NCBI GenBank assembly: GCA_037968495.1
Contig: JBBKVP010000067.1
Coordinates: 168,872 to 232,871, forward strand
Length of the DNA stretch: 64,000 nt
Direction of reading: 5' to 3'
Origin: Aestuarierythrobacter sp037968495
Lineage (GTDB): Bacteria > Pseudomonadota > Alphaproteobacteria > Sphingomonadales > Sphingomonadaceae
In this document: positions 37,300 through 45,941 of the stretch, piece by piece
Layout of the letters: each line of letters begins with the position of its first letter
Numbering within the stretch: the first letter of the stretch is position 1
The notes under the pieces: generated by a model
What the model was told of the DNA's origin: nothing
What the model saw: the letters and a program-made list of their open reading frames with translations, nothing else
Database searches by the model: none
Translations under genes and position numbers: made by a program

Positions 37300-38157
37300 A
37301 TGGCGATCTCGATAGAGCAGTGGCGTGCGCAAGCGAAGCATTTCCAATTCGAGGGCAAAAAGATCAGCTATTGGACGGGCGGCGAAGGCAAGCCGCTTTT
37401 GCTGGTTCACGGCTATCCCACCGCGGCATGGGACTGGACAGCTACGTGGGCAACGCTGGGAGCGCAGCACAGCTTGATTGCGCCTGATATGATCGGATTT
37501 GGACTTTCGGATAAGCCGCGCTCCGGTTACTCAATCCACCAGCAGACTGACATGCATCTGGCGCTGCTGGAGCACCTAGGGATTACCCAGTTTGATGCGA
37601 TTGTGCATGATTACGGCGTGTCTGTTGGGCAAGAGATCATCGCGCGTCAGCACGAAGGAAGCGGTGCGGCGGGCCTCGGCAAGACGGTGTTCCTCAACGG
37701 AGGCATATTCCCGGACCAGCACCGCCCTCGCCCGATCCAGAAGCTGGGCGTGTCGCCATTCGGATTTCTTCTGGGCATGTTGATCAACCGCAACGGCTTC
37801 GGGAAGAGCTTTTCCGAAGTGTTCGGACCAGACACCCAGCCTAGCGCCAAGGAACTGGACGACTTCTGGTCACTCATCACTGAACAAAACGGTCACAAGA
37901 TTTTGCACACGCTGCTGCATTACATCGGCGACCGGCGCGACAATCAAGCGCGTTGGGTCGGCGTTTTGGAGAAAGTTCAAGGCAAGATCGGCCTGATCAA
38001 CGGAGCGCTTGATCCGGTTTCTGGCGAACATGCGTTCCGCCGCTGGGTGGAATATCTCCCGAACGCCAAGGCGCATTTGCTGCCAGACTTGGGGCATTAC
38101 CCCCATGTCGAAGCACCGGACCGCGTTGCGACAAAAGCGCTGGAGTGGCTTGCCTAG
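37300..38157 (+). CDS. MEST-like alpha/beta hydrolase with Asp nucleophile
   Basis: The nucleophile elbow reads VHDYGVSVGQE, so the nucleophile is Asp, as in epoxide hydrolases and haloalkane dehalogenases. The oxyanion segment is LLVHGYPTAAWDW. FGLSDKP, NGGIFPDQHRP, VFGPDTQPS and RWVGVL closely follow the vertebrate imprinted-gene product MEST as I remember it. The C-terminal LGHYPHVE carries the His. Length 285 aa. It is transcribed divergently from asd and converges with the S9 peptidase gene three bases away. Physiological substrate unknown. Confidence 0.82.
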   Translation: MAISIEQWRAQAKHFQFEGKKISYWTGGEGKPLLLVHGYPTAAWDWTATWATLGAQHSLIAPDMIGFGLSDKPRSGYSIHQQTDMHLALLEHLGITQFDAIVHDYGVSVGQEIIARQHEGSGAAGLGKTVFLNGGIFPDQHRPRPIQKLGVSPFGFLLGMLINRNGFGKSFSEVFGPDTQPSAKELDDFWSLITEQNGHKILHTLLHYIGDRRDNQARWVGVLEKVQGKIGLINGALDPVSGEHAFRRWVEYLPNAKAHLLPDLGHYPHVEAPDRVATKALEWLA

Positions 38158-38160
38158 ACC

Positions 38161-40401
38161 TTACTCAGGCGGCGTAACGCCATTGGCCTCCAAAAAGGTC
38201 ATGATCGTATTCCACATATGCGGACTGATCTTCTCGCCGGCAACACGGTGGGTGTAGCCAGGGTAAAGCATCATTTCGAATGGCACAGCCTCGCCCTGCA
38301 TTTTAGCGATCAGCGCGGTGCTGTTTTCGAACACGACGTTATCGTCCGCCATACCGTGGATCAGCAGCATCGGATCAGTGATGTTCACCGAATCCTCGAT
38401 CGCCGCAGACTTGGCATAAGCTTCCGCATCGCCTTGCGGCGTACCCATGTAACGCTCGGTATAATGCGTGTCGTAAAGCGACCAATCAGTCACCGGAGCC
38501 CCGGAGATACCGGCAGCATATAGCCCCGGATCCGCCTGCAACTGCTTGAGCGTCATATAGCCGCCATAGGACCAGCCATCGAGCGCAATCTTGTCCCCGT
38601 CAACGAACGGCAGCGTCTTGAGGTATTCAGCGCCCGCCTTTTGATCGCGCACTTCGACATCACCCATTGCGCGGTAGAGCGGCTGTTCAAAAGCCACGCC
38701 CCGATTTGCCGAACCGCGATTGTCTAGCTCGAACCAGATATAGCCCATATCGACGAGCGCTTGTTCAAGCGCGCCGCCCCAGGCCTTCTTCACAACCTGC
38801 GGTCCGGGGCCGCCATAGTGGGCAAACATGACAGGATAACGCTTGCCCGCTTCAATTTCGGGGGTGATCATGCGGTAGTAGAGGGGAGTCTTGCCGTCAT
38901 CGGCCATGACAGTGCCGTATGTCGGGTTGCGGTGGCTCGCGACATAAGGTGTGTAGGGATGATCCGCGTCGAGCGCATTTTCCTCGATCCAAGTAAGGCG
39001 CCGTCCTGCCGCATCGGCGATGTAACTCTGTGGTGGCTGTGTCTCATTGGAACGCGACACAAGCATCGTTTTGCCCGTTTCATCCATCTTTGCGGCATTG
39101 CTGTAATCGCTGTCAGTCAGCTGCGTGATCGCCGCGGGATTGGTCAGATCAATCGCATAGACCTGCTGCGCCAGCACATCATCTTTGGTACCGGTGAAGA
39201 ACACCCGGCCTGCATCTTCATCGACGCCGTTCAGGCTGGTCACGACCCACTCACCGTTGGTTAGCTGGGTCCACTCGCCGTCCACCAGATGGTAGAGATG
39301 CCCGAAGCCATCGCGTTCGGACCACCAGATCAAGCTGCCATCTTTCAGAAATTTGTAATTGTCGGAAAGGTTTATCCAGTAATCTTCTACAGCAGCATTC
39401 TCGGTGAATAGAATTTCGCTCCTACCCGTCGCCGGGTCGACCTTCAGCATATCGAGCACGGTCTGCTTGCGGTTCTGGCGCTGGACATAGGCTGTTTTGC
39501 CGTCGGGTGCCCAATCGACACGCGCGAGGTAAATGTCCTTTTCCGCGCCCAGATCGACCTGCACTCGGCCCCCGCCATCCGGGTCCATCAGATACAGGCT
39601 GACGTCAGCATTCGGCGTGCCTGCCACTGGATAGCGCTGCTCATAAACCTTGGTACCGGTCGCACCGATAGCGGCGCGGGTAACGATGCCGACAGGTGCC
39701 TCGTCAAAGCGCTCCACCGCAATGCGGTCATCAGTGGGTGACCACCAGAAACCAGTTAGCCGCGCCATTTCTTCCTGCGCGACGAATTCAGCCTCGCCCC
39801 AACGGATCGTATCGCCTTCCTTGGGCGTGATGGGCGCAGCTTCTTCACCGACCTTGCCGGTCCATAGCTGGCGATCGCGGACAAAGGAGACATAGCCGCC
39901 CTCAGGGCTAAGCGTTGGATTAAGCTCGCTGGCCTCCGTATCGGTCAGACGCGTGACGGTGCCATCCAGCCCCGCGAGATACAGATCGCCATCAAGCGGG
40001 ACGAGCACAGACTGGCCATCCGCCGACCATTGATAGGTGATGATGCCCTTCAGATTGCCGACACGCGCGCGTTCGCGCTGCATCTTTTCATCTTCGGACA
40101 GTTCACGCCCCGATCCCAGCTTCTCGGAATCCACCAGCATGGTCCATTCGCCGCTTTCGCGGTCATAGCCCCACAGGTCGTAGCGATCCTTATCGTCCTC
40201 ACGGTTCCGCAGCAGCGTCAGATAACGGCCATCGGGCGAAAGCTTGGTCGCGCGCGGGCTTGAGCCATTAAGGCCGGGGTTGCCAAATACCCGTTCAAAG
40301 GACAGCATTGCTGCGTCAGTTGTTTCTTCGGCGCTCATATGGCCGTCCCTTGCGAGAACGGGAAAGGCCGCCGAAGCGGAAACGAGAGCTGTGCAGAGCA
40401 A
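38161..40401 (-). CDS. secreted S9 family dipeptidyl-peptidase IV-like serine peptidase
   Basis: The N-terminal beta-propeller (about 40-490; DLYLAGLDG, TLSPEGGYVSFVRD, WSPTDDRIAVERFDE) is followed by the peptidase domain. The catalytic Ser is in GWSYGGYMT, Asp in GMADDNVVFENS and His in YPGYTHRV. The Glu pair of DPP-IV (EFVAQEEM) that anchors the substrate N-terminus is present. The only in-frame start is TTG 40401, giving a hydrophobic but weakly basic signal (LCTALVSASAAFPVLA). About 746 aa. Probably periplasmic. Confidence 0.9.
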   Translation of the reverse strand: MLCTALVSASAAFPVLARDGHMSAEETTDAAMLSFERVFGNPGLNGSSPRATKLSPDGRYLTLLRNREDDKDRYDLWGYDRESGEWTMLVDSEKLGSGRELSEDEKMQRERARVGNLKGIITYQWSADGQSVLVPLDGDLYLAGLDGTVTRLTDTEASELNPTLSPEGGYVSFVRDRQLWTGKVGEEAAPITPKEGDTIRWGEAEFVAQEEMARLTGFWWSPTDDRIAVERFDEAPVGIVTRAAIGATGTKVYEQRYPVAGTPNADVSLYLMDPDGGGRVQVDLGAEKDIYLARVDWAPDGKTAYVQRQNRKQTVLDMLKVDPATGRSEILFTENAAVEDYWINLSDNYKFLKDGSLIWWSERDGFGHLYHLVDGEWTQLTNGEWVVTSLNGVDEDAGRVFFTGTKDDVLAQQVYAIDLTNPAAITQLTDSDYSNAAKMDETGKTMLVSRSNETQPPQSYIADAAGRRLTWIEENALDADHPYTPYVASHRNPTYGTVMADDGKTPLYYRMITPEIEAGKRYPVMFAHYGGPGPQVVKKAWGGALEQALVDMGYIWFELDNRGSANRGVAFEQPLYRAMGDVEVRDQKAGAEYLKTLPFVDGDKIALDGWSYGGYMTLKQLQADPGLYAAGISGAPVTDWSLYDTHYTERYMGTPQGDAEAYAKSAAIEDSVNITDPMLLIHGMADDNVVFENSTALIAKMQGEAVPFEMMLYPGYTHRVAGEKISPHMWNTIMTFLEANGVTPPE

Positions 40402-40509
40402 AGCTGTTCGAACGAAGCGCGTAACAAAGTGATACCCCTATGTTTCTTTATTGCGAGGTTAACGCGCCCACGCTCCAACGCAAGCCTGTGAACGCAAAAC
40501 AAAGAAAAA

Positions 40510-40536
40510 GGGCGCCCCGGTCATCCCGGAGCGCCC
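40510..40536 (-). terminator. intrinsic terminator of the ffh-rpsP-rimM-trmD-rplS operon
   Basis: On the minus strand GGGCGCTCCGG and CCGGGGCGCCC form an 11-bp stem with one mismatch and a five-base loop, followed by TTTTTCTTT (40509-40501). It lies 25 bases beyond the rplS stop. Confidence 0.9.
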
Positions 40537-40561
40537 TTTCAAATTCTCATATACGAGAAAC

Positions 40562-40936
40562 TTACGCCTTAGGCGCATTATCCCGGCGTTCCGCGATGCG
40601 GGCACGCTTACCTGTGCGGCCGCGCAGGTAGTAAAGCTTCGCACGACGAACGATGCCGCGGCGAACCACGGTCAGGCTGTCGAGGTTTGGCGAGTAGAGC
40701 GGGAACACACGTTCCACGCCTTCGCCAAAGCTCATTTTACGCACGGTGAAGTTGCTGCCCATGCCGCGGTTAGAGCGGGCGATGCACACACCTTCGAAAT
40801 TCTGGACACGTGTACGTTCGCCTTCGACGACGCGCACACCCACGCGGACGGTATCGCCAGCCTGGAATTTGGGAATGTCTTTCCCGTCACTAAGAGCGCC
40901 GATTGCTTCGGCCTCGAGAGTCTGGAGCAGGTTCAT
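40562..40936 (-). CDS. rplS: 50S ribosomal protein L19
   Basis: L19 sits at the 30S-50S interface. FQAGDTVRVGVRVVEGERTRVQNFEGVCIAR and the SFGEGVERVFPLYSP segment are diagnostic. 124 aa. The ATG overlaps the trmD stop by four bases. Last gene of its operon, followed by a strong terminator. Confidence 0.97.
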   Translation of the reverse strand: MNLLQTLEAEAIGALSDGKDIPKFQAGDTVRVGVRVVEGERTRVQNFEGVCIARSNRGMGSNFTVRKMSFGEGVERVFPLYSPNLDSLTVVRRGIVRRAKLYYLRGRTGKRARIAERRDNAPKA

Positions 40937-41679
40937 TTACCTGGTTTCCTATTTTCACGCCGCTCGCCAGAGGCAGACTGGTCCCGAACACCGATATGGC
41001 GTTCCCAAAGGTCCGGTCTGCGTAACCGTGTATGATCTTCTGACATGGCCTTACGCCATGCAGCGATCTTCGCGTGATCCCCCGATCGCAGCACTTCAGG
41101 GATCGTGCGCCCGTCCCATTCCTGGGGCCGAGTGTATTGAGGATACTCAAGGAGCTCTTCTTCGAAGCTCTCCTCGATACCACTCGAAGCCGTGCCCATT
41201 ACGCCGGGAAGCAGGCGAATGCAAGCGTCGAGAATCATCAAAGCAGCAGGCTCTCCGCCCGACAAAACAATATCGCCGACAGAGACTTCCTCGATTGCGC
41301 GCGTTTCAAAGATACGCTCGTCAAATCCCTCGAACCGGCCACATAAAATTGTGACGCCCGGCCCGGTCGAAAGTTCGCGAATACGCTCTTGCGTAATCGG
41401 CTTACCGCGCGGTGTCATGGCGAGGATTGGCGCGTTGGGCTGCACGCGCTTGGCATGGTCCACTGCGGCGGCCAGCACGTCAACTTTGAGCACCATGCCA
41501 GCACCGCCTCCAGCAGGCGTGCCGTCGACATTGCTATGTTTGTCCGTCGCAAAATCGCGGATCTGGATCGTATCAAGCGACCACTTCTGCTCCTCCAGAG
41601 CCCTGCCCGCGAGAGACAGCCGCAGCAGCCCGGGAAACATCTCAGGGTAGAGGGTCAGAATGGTGGCGGCGAAGGTCAT
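40933..41679 (-). CDS. trmD: tRNA (guanine-N1)-methyltransferase TrmD
   Basis: TrmD methylates G37 next to the anticodon, preventing +1 frameshifting. FAATILTLYPEMFPG starts the SPOUT knot domain; GGGAGMVLKVD, LCGRFEGFDERI and VGDIVLSGGEPAAL are SAM-binding signatures. The ATG at 41679 overlaps the upstream DUF1493-like stop as ATGA; a four-residue extension is possible but not favoured. About 248 aa. Confidence 0.96.
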   Translation of the reverse strand: MTFAATILTLYPEMFPGLLRLSLAGRALEEQKWSLDTIQIRDFATDKHSNVDGTPAGGGAGMVLKVDVLAAAVDHAKRVQPNAPILAMTPRGKPITQERIRELSTGPGVTILCGRFEGFDERIFETRAIEEVSVGDIVLSGGEPAALMILDACIRLLPGVMGTASSGIEESFEEELLEYPQYTRPQEWDGRTIPEVLRSGDHAKIAAWRKAMSEDHTRLRRPDLWERHIGVRDQSASGERRENRKPGK

Positions 41680-42062
41680 GGCTCTACCCATTCGCCTTTT
41701 TCCAGCACCTTGGCAATGTGGCCTAGCTCGAGGCGATCAAGAGTGCTTGGATAGCTGAAGCGACCTCGGAACGGCCAAGAGACGAGTTGCCAGATCAGCG
41801 CGAAAAGAACGAAGATCGAAGCACCTTCGCTCGAGTTCGTGAAGCGATGCCAAGGCCAAGACCAAACCCATTCGCCGTAACGTTTAACAATTTTTGCTGC
41901 GAAATCGTCAACATCATCTCCATATATACCGAGATCTTGGTCAACTGAACTGTTGCTTTCGGCTGACGGTATTCCGTGCCATTCCCTCGCTATCCACAAG
42001 AAATAAGAAAGCGCACCTTGATCGGGCGGCGGTGGTTCAGTCGGCTTTCCAAACAACGCCAA
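41676..42062 (-). CDS. DUF1493-like small protein
   Basis: The product, about 128 aa from TTG 42062, has a core resembling DUF1493 (DLGIYGDDVDDF, then YGEWVW and the C-terminal LGHIAKVLEKGEW), a hydrophobic segment near 85-102 and a Pro-rich start (TEPPPPDQG). GGAGGAGA inside the end of the nitrilase gene sits four bases before TTG 42062, so the genes overlap by 26 nt. A longer frame to 42173 is only overlap with the nitrilase. The downstream overlap with trmD is ATGA. It is one of three genes inserted into the trmD operon. Function unknown. Confidence 0.65.
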   Translation of the reverse strand: MALFGKPTEPPPPDQGALSYFLWIAREWHGIPSAESNSSVDQDLGIYGDDVDDFAAKIVKRYGEWVWSWPWHRFTNSSEGASIFVLFALIWQLVSWPFRGRFSYPSTLDRLELGHIAKVLEKGEWVEP

Positions 42063-42993
42063 GTTTCTCCTCCGTATCAACCGAAAGCTCAAACACATCA
42101 GGTCGCGAGTAATGACCATCGGTATCAAGCGAAGCCAAGCCGCCACTAATCTCGGACAAATCCAATTCCGCATGTAGCGTCTCTTCGTCCTCCCCCGCTT
42201 CTGCCAGTATTCGACTATCCGGCGCGATGATCTGGCTGCCGCCCATATTAAGCGCCTCGTCCGGTATCTCGCGGATCAACGCTTCAGCTTCGGCACTTCC
42301 ACCAACTGACGCCAGTCCGTCGAGCAAATCTTGCCGGTGCTGTACCAGCCCTGCGGCCAGCACAAAACAGCGTCCCTCGAATGCATAATGCCGCGATGCG
42401 ATGGAGTAAGTCTCGCGCACGGTCGGCCATGCGGCGACGTGCACCGCCTCGCTCAAATTATGCATCGCCGCGCGGGCCAGCGGCATCCAATGCTCCCAGC
42501 AGATCAAATTGCCGATATTGCCATAGGGCGATTGGTGTACGCCCAGCGTCGAGCCATCGCCGCGCGTCCAGATTAGCCGCTCGCCATGCGTCGGCACCAG
42601 CTTGCGGTGCGGCAGCGGTGCCTGCCCCGGACGCAGCAGCATTTGATTGTTGCACAAACTCTGGCGCACCCGCTCATGCGCGCCGATGGAAATCACCGCG
42701 CCGCTTTTATCGCAAAGCTCCTGCAAGGGCAGCAGCCGCTCGTCGCCAGCGACAATTGCTTGTTCCAGCATAATCCGATGCAGCGCCTTGCTGCCAGGAT
42801 GATCCCACAAAGCCGCACCGGGTGCCTCATCGAGCCACAACGGATAACCGCCGAGAAAAGTCTCGCCAAACGCAACCAGTTTCGCGCCATCTTCCATCGC
42901 CTGTTTCGCGAGGCTGACGGCCTTGCCAATGCCAGCTTCGAAATTGAGCGGGAACGGCGCGGCTTGGCAAATGGCGACTGGAAAGGTGGTCAT
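42037..42993 (-). CDS. nitrilase-family carbon-nitrogen hydrolase
   Basis: The Glu-Lys-Cys triad is complete: Glu in FGETFLGGYP (near residue 44), Lys in HRKLVPTHGE (about 130) and Cys in LICWEHWMP (about 165). The length (318 aa) and the GGYP and ICWEH contexts fit the nitrilase/cyanide hydratase branch better than amidases. It is placed inside the conserved ffh-trmD operon, coupled to a 51-aa membrane protein upstream (ATGA) and the DUF1493-like gene downstream. Substrate unknown. Confidence 0.88.
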   Translation of the reverse strand: MTTFPVAICQAAPFPLNFEAGIGKAVSLAKQAMEDGAKLVAFGETFLGGYPLWLDEAPGAALWDHPGSKALHRIMLEQAIVAGDERLLPLQELCDKSGAVISIGAHERVRQSLCNNQMLLRPGQAPLPHRKLVPTHGERLIWTRGDGSTLGVHQSPYGNIGNLICWEHWMPLARAAMHNLSEAVHVAAWPTVRETYSIASRHYAFEGRCFVLAAGLVQHRQDLLDGLASVGGSAEAEALIREIPDEALNMGGSQIIAPDSRILAEAGEDEETLHAELDLSEISGGLASLDTDGHYSRPDVFELSVDTEEKLGVVWKAD

Positions 42994-43145
42994 TCGAAGA
43001 CAGAGGCGCTTTGCTGGGCTAGGCCATCAAGCTTTCGGGTTGCAAGATACGCCACAGGCCAGCCAAACAGGGGAATAAAGGAGCCGGTCAACGCGCCAAT
43101 CAAAATGATAGGCAAGCTGATGAAAATTGTTAACGTAGCAATCAT
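42990..43145 (-). CDS. 51-aa micro-membrane protein
   Basis: ATG 43145 opens a 51-codon frame starting MIATLTIFISLPIILIG, one long hydrophobic segment with a second short one (SFIPLFGWPVAYLA) and a polar tail ending SASVFE. Its TGA overlaps the nitrilase ATG (ATGA), and it begins 33 nt after rimM. The membrane-like composition and the coupling argue for a real gene. The Shine-Dalgarno is weak (AGTGGGG about ten bases upstream). No family recognised. Confidence 0.55.
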   Translation of the reverse strand: MIATLTIFISLPIILIGALTGSFIPLFGWPVAYLATRKLDGLAQQSASVFE

Positions 43146-43178
43146 TTAGCAGGCCCCACTCGCGATCTTTGGTGACAG

Positions 43179-43664
43179 TTAGAAGTAATCCTTAGAAATC
43201 ACCAATCGCTCATCACTCCACTCAGGCACGGCAGCCTCATTCATTGGAACCATAAATTTCTTGCCATCAGGGCGCTGGATTTCGATGATGTCGCCAGCAC
43301 CAAAGTTCTCGACCTCGACGATTGTGCCCACATCTTCGCCAGCGTCGGTCACAACCGGAAGGCCCAGCAAGTCTGCGTGGTAATATTCGCCCTCGCCCAA
43401 TTCGGGCAGCTGTGATTGGGCGATAGTCAGGACGGTGCCGCGCATTTTTTCGGCGGCGTTGCGGTCCTGTATTTCTGCGAAACGGGCGACTGCACCGCCC
43501 TTATTGTCATCGCGGATTTTCTTGAGCGTGTACGCGCCTTCGTTGAAGGACTTGTAACGCTTCAATTCTGTCCAGCCTTCGCCGAACAGTTTCAGACGGA
43601 CTTCGCCCGCCACACCATGCGCGCCGATAACAGCGGCGAGTGTGACGGGCTTGTCTTGTGCCAA
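43179..43664 (-). CDS. rimM: 16S rRNA processing protein RimM
   Basis: RimM helps mature the 30S head and binds S19. VTLAAVIGAHGVAGEVRLKLF and the PRC-barrel part (YYHADLLGLPVVTDAGEDVGTI, FMVPMNEAAVPEW) are typical. 161 aa. It begins five bases after rpsP and precedes the inserted genes. Confidence 0.95.
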   Translation of the reverse strand: MAQDKPVTLAAVIGAHGVAGEVRLKLFGEGWTELKRYKSFNEGAYTLKKIRDDNKGGAVARFAEIQDRNAAEKMRGTVLTIAQSQLPELGEGEYYHADLLGLPVVTDAGEDVGTIVEVENFGAGDIIEIQRPDGKKFMVPMNEAAVPEWSDERLVISKDYF

Positions 43665-43669
43665 AGGGT

Positions 43670-44290
43670 TTAGCCTTCGGCCTTATCATCAGTAGGCTTA
43701 TCGTCAGCCTTGGCTTCTTCAGCTGGCTTTTCTTCGACGACAGGACCGCCCTCGCTTACTTCTTCAGCGATAGCAGCAGCGTCTTCCGCAGACGCCTCGG
43801 CTGGCGCTTCGGTTGATGCTTCTGCGACTGCTTCTGCGGTCTCTTCGGTCTTCACCGAACCGGTTGCCGTGTTCTCGTTGGTCGCGTCATCAGCGGGCGC
43901 TTCTTCAGTAGGCGCAGGTGCTGCAGCAGCTTCCTTGGCGGCTTCTTCAGCAGCAACGGCCTTCTCGGCCTTCTCTTCAGCGCGTTCCGTGGCTTTCTCG
44001 CCAGGCTTCGCCTTGTTCGGGTTGTTGCGCGGCTCGCGCTTCAGAATACCGGCAGCGTCGAGGAAGCGCAGGACACGGTCAGAAGGCTGGGCGCCAACGC
44101 CGAGCCAGTAACGGATGCGGTCTTCGTTCAGCTTCACGCGGCCTTCGTCATCCTTGGCGAGCAGCGGATTGTACATGCCGATCTGCTCAAGATATTTGCC
44201 GTCACGAGGGCGGCGGCTGTCAGCTGCTACGATACGATAGTAAGGACGCTTCTTAGCGCCACCACGGGACAAACGCAGTGCAATTGCCAT
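43670..44290 (-). CDS. rpsP: 30S ribosomal protein S16 with long Ala/Glu-rich tail
   Basis: S16 is an early 30S assembly protein. The N-terminal 85 residues are standard (IALRLSRGGAKKRPYYRIV, GMYNPL, DRIRYWLGVGAQPSDRV). After about residue 95 comes a roughly 110-residue tail of Lys/Glu/Ala then Glu/Ala/Pro/Thr repeats, predicted helical then disordered and strongly acidic. The protein is 206 aa, against about 80-90 in most bacteria. Second gene of the ffh operon, 33 nt after ffh. Confidence 0.95.
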   Translation of the reverse strand: MAIALRLSRGGAKKRPYYRIVAADSRRPRDGKYLEQIGMYNPLLAKDDEGRVKLNEDRIRYWLGVGAQPSDRVLRFLDAAGILKREPRNNPNKAKPGEKATERAEEKAEKAVAAEEAAKEAAAAPAPTEEAPADDATNENTATGSVKTEETAEAVAEASTEAPAEASAEDAAAIAEEVSEGGPVVEEKPAEEAKADDKPTDDKAEG

Positions 44291-44323
44291 ATTAAATTAC
44301 CTTTCGAGTATAAATTGTTGAAA

Positions 44324-45781
44324 TCATTTTTTATTAAGTAAATTCTGAAGGTCAGGCGGGATATCGCCGCCGGGACCACCAAGGCCGCCCATGCCGCCGC
44401 CACCGGGCCCGCCGAGTCCGGGCATTGCTGCCCCCATCCCGCCTTTGCCGAACATGGAAGCCAGCCCCTTAAGGCCGCCCATCTTCTTAATCTGTTTCAT
44501 CGCACGGGACATTTCCTGATGCATTTTCAGCAAGCGGTTTACGTCCTGAACCTTGAGGCCAGAGCCCGCAGCGACACGCTTCTTGCGCTTGGCATTCAGC
44601 AGAGCGGGATTGGCGCGTTCCTTTGGCGTCATGGAGCCGACAATCGCGTCCATATGGACCAATACCTTGTCATCCATGCCCGAATTGGCGAGCGCTGCCT
44701 TGGCCTTCTTCATGCCTGGCATCATGCCAGCGAGCATGCCGAGGCCGCCCATCTGGTTCATCTGGTTGAGCTGCATACGCAGGTCGTTCAAATCGAACTG
44801 ACCCTTCGCCATGCGCGCGGCCAGCTTGTCGGCATCGTCCTTGTCAATCGTCGCCGCAGCTTTTTCGACGATGGAAACGACATCGCCCATGCCGAGGATG
44901 CGGCCAGCAACACGACCCGGCTGGAATGCCTCGAGCGCATCCAACTTCTCACCCGTCCCGGCAAATTTGATCGGCTTGCCTGTTACGGCCCGCATCGAAA
45001 GCGCTGCACCGCCGCGTGCATCGCCGTCCATGCGGGTCAGCACGACGCCGGTAATTCCTACTTCGCCGCTAAAGCTCTGCGCGACATTCACCGCGTCCTG
45101 ACCGGTGAGCGAGTCTACGACCAGCAACACCTCGGTTGGCGAGGAAATCGCGGCGACAGCCTTCATCTCTGCCATCAGCGCTTCGTCGACATGCAAGCGG
45201 CCCGCAGTATCGAGCAGCAGCACGTCTGAATTGTTCAGCTTGGCAGCCTGCATCGCGCGCGTGGCGATTTCGGTGGGCTGCTGACCTTCGATAATCGGCA
45301 ATGTCGCGACATCGACCTGCTCACCCAGAATAGCGAGCTGTTCCTGCGCGGCCGGGCGATTGACGTCGAGCGAGGCCATCATGGCCTTCTTGCCATGCTT
45401 TTCGCGAATGAATTTGGCGAGCTTGGCGGTCGTGGTGGTCTTACCGGAGCCCTGCAGGCCGACCAACATGATAACGACAGGCGGCTTGGCCTCTAGGTCG
45501 AGCCCTTCAGTGTGCTCGCCGCCGAGCGTTTCGACAAGCTCGTCATTAACGATTTTAACGACTTGCTGACCGGGCGTGACCGAACGCAAGACGTCCTGTC
45601 CGATAGACTTTTCAGTTACTGCATCGATGAAGCGGCGGACAACCGGCAGCGCAACATCGGCTTCGAGAAGCGCAATCCGCACTTCGCGCATGGCATCGCG
45701 CACATCCTGTTCACGCAGCGCACCGCGCCCGCGCAGCTTGTCGAACACACCGCCGAGGCGATCTGACAAGTTATCGAACAT
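44324..45781 (-). CDS. ffh: signal recognition particle protein Ffh
   Basis: Ffh with 4.5S RNA targets nascent membrane proteins to FtsY. N domain (FDNLSDRLGGVFDKLRG), G domain with GLQGSGKTTTTAKLA, DTAGRLHVDEALM and TRMDGDARGGAALS, then the Met-rich M domain (QMNQMGGLGMLAGMMPGMKK) and a Gly/Met/Pro-rich tail. ATG 45781 is chosen; a 15-residue upstream extension begins in the leader. About 485 aa. First gene of the operon; the leader carries the hairpin noted at 45804-45822. Confidence 0.96.
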   Translation of the reverse strand: MFDNLSDRLGGVFDKLRGRGALREQDVRDAMREVRIALLEADVALPVVRRFIDAVTEKSIGQDVLRSVTPGQQVVKIVNDELVETLGGEHTEGLDLEAKPPVVIMLVGLQGSGKTTTTAKLAKFIREKHGKKAMMASLDVNRPAAQEQLAILGEQVDVATLPIIEGQQPTEIATRAMQAAKLNNSDVLLLDTAGRLHVDEALMAEMKAVAAISSPTEVLLVVDSLTGQDAVNVAQSFSGEVGITGVVLTRMDGDARGGAALSMRAVTGKPIKFAGTGEKLDALEAFQPGRVAGRILGMGDVVSIVEKAAATIDKDDADKLAARMAKGQFDLNDLRMQLNQMNQMGGLGMLAGMMPGMKKAKAALANSGMDDKVLVHMDAIVGSMTPKERANPALLNAKRKKRVAAGSGLKVQDVNRLLKMHQEMSRAMKQIKKMGGLKGLASMFGKGGMGAAMPGLGGPGGGGMGGLGGPGGDIPPDLQNLLNKK

Positions 45782-45803
45782 GCACTCACTCCTCAAAAAC
45801 GCG

Positions 45804-45822
45804 GCTTCCGAAAAACGGAAGC
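45804..45822 (-). promoter_or_regulatory. hairpin followed by U-rich run in the ffh leader
   Basis: GCTTCCG and CGGAAGC form a perfect 7-bp stem with a five-base loop. Read on the minus strand it is followed after CGC by GTTTTTG and then by the ffh ribosome site (AGGAGTGAGTG) and ATG 45781. It could be an attenuator or the end of an upstream transcript. No function is proven. Confidence 0.4.
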
Positions 45823-45941
45823 GCAAAAAATGCCAAAAACGCCGGCGAACGAAACCTCGTTGGCCAGCGTGCGGGTTTCAATCAGAAACACGACTTTTTC
45901 AGTTAAAAGCCAATATGCCGTATTCTGGGGCAGGTCGAGGC

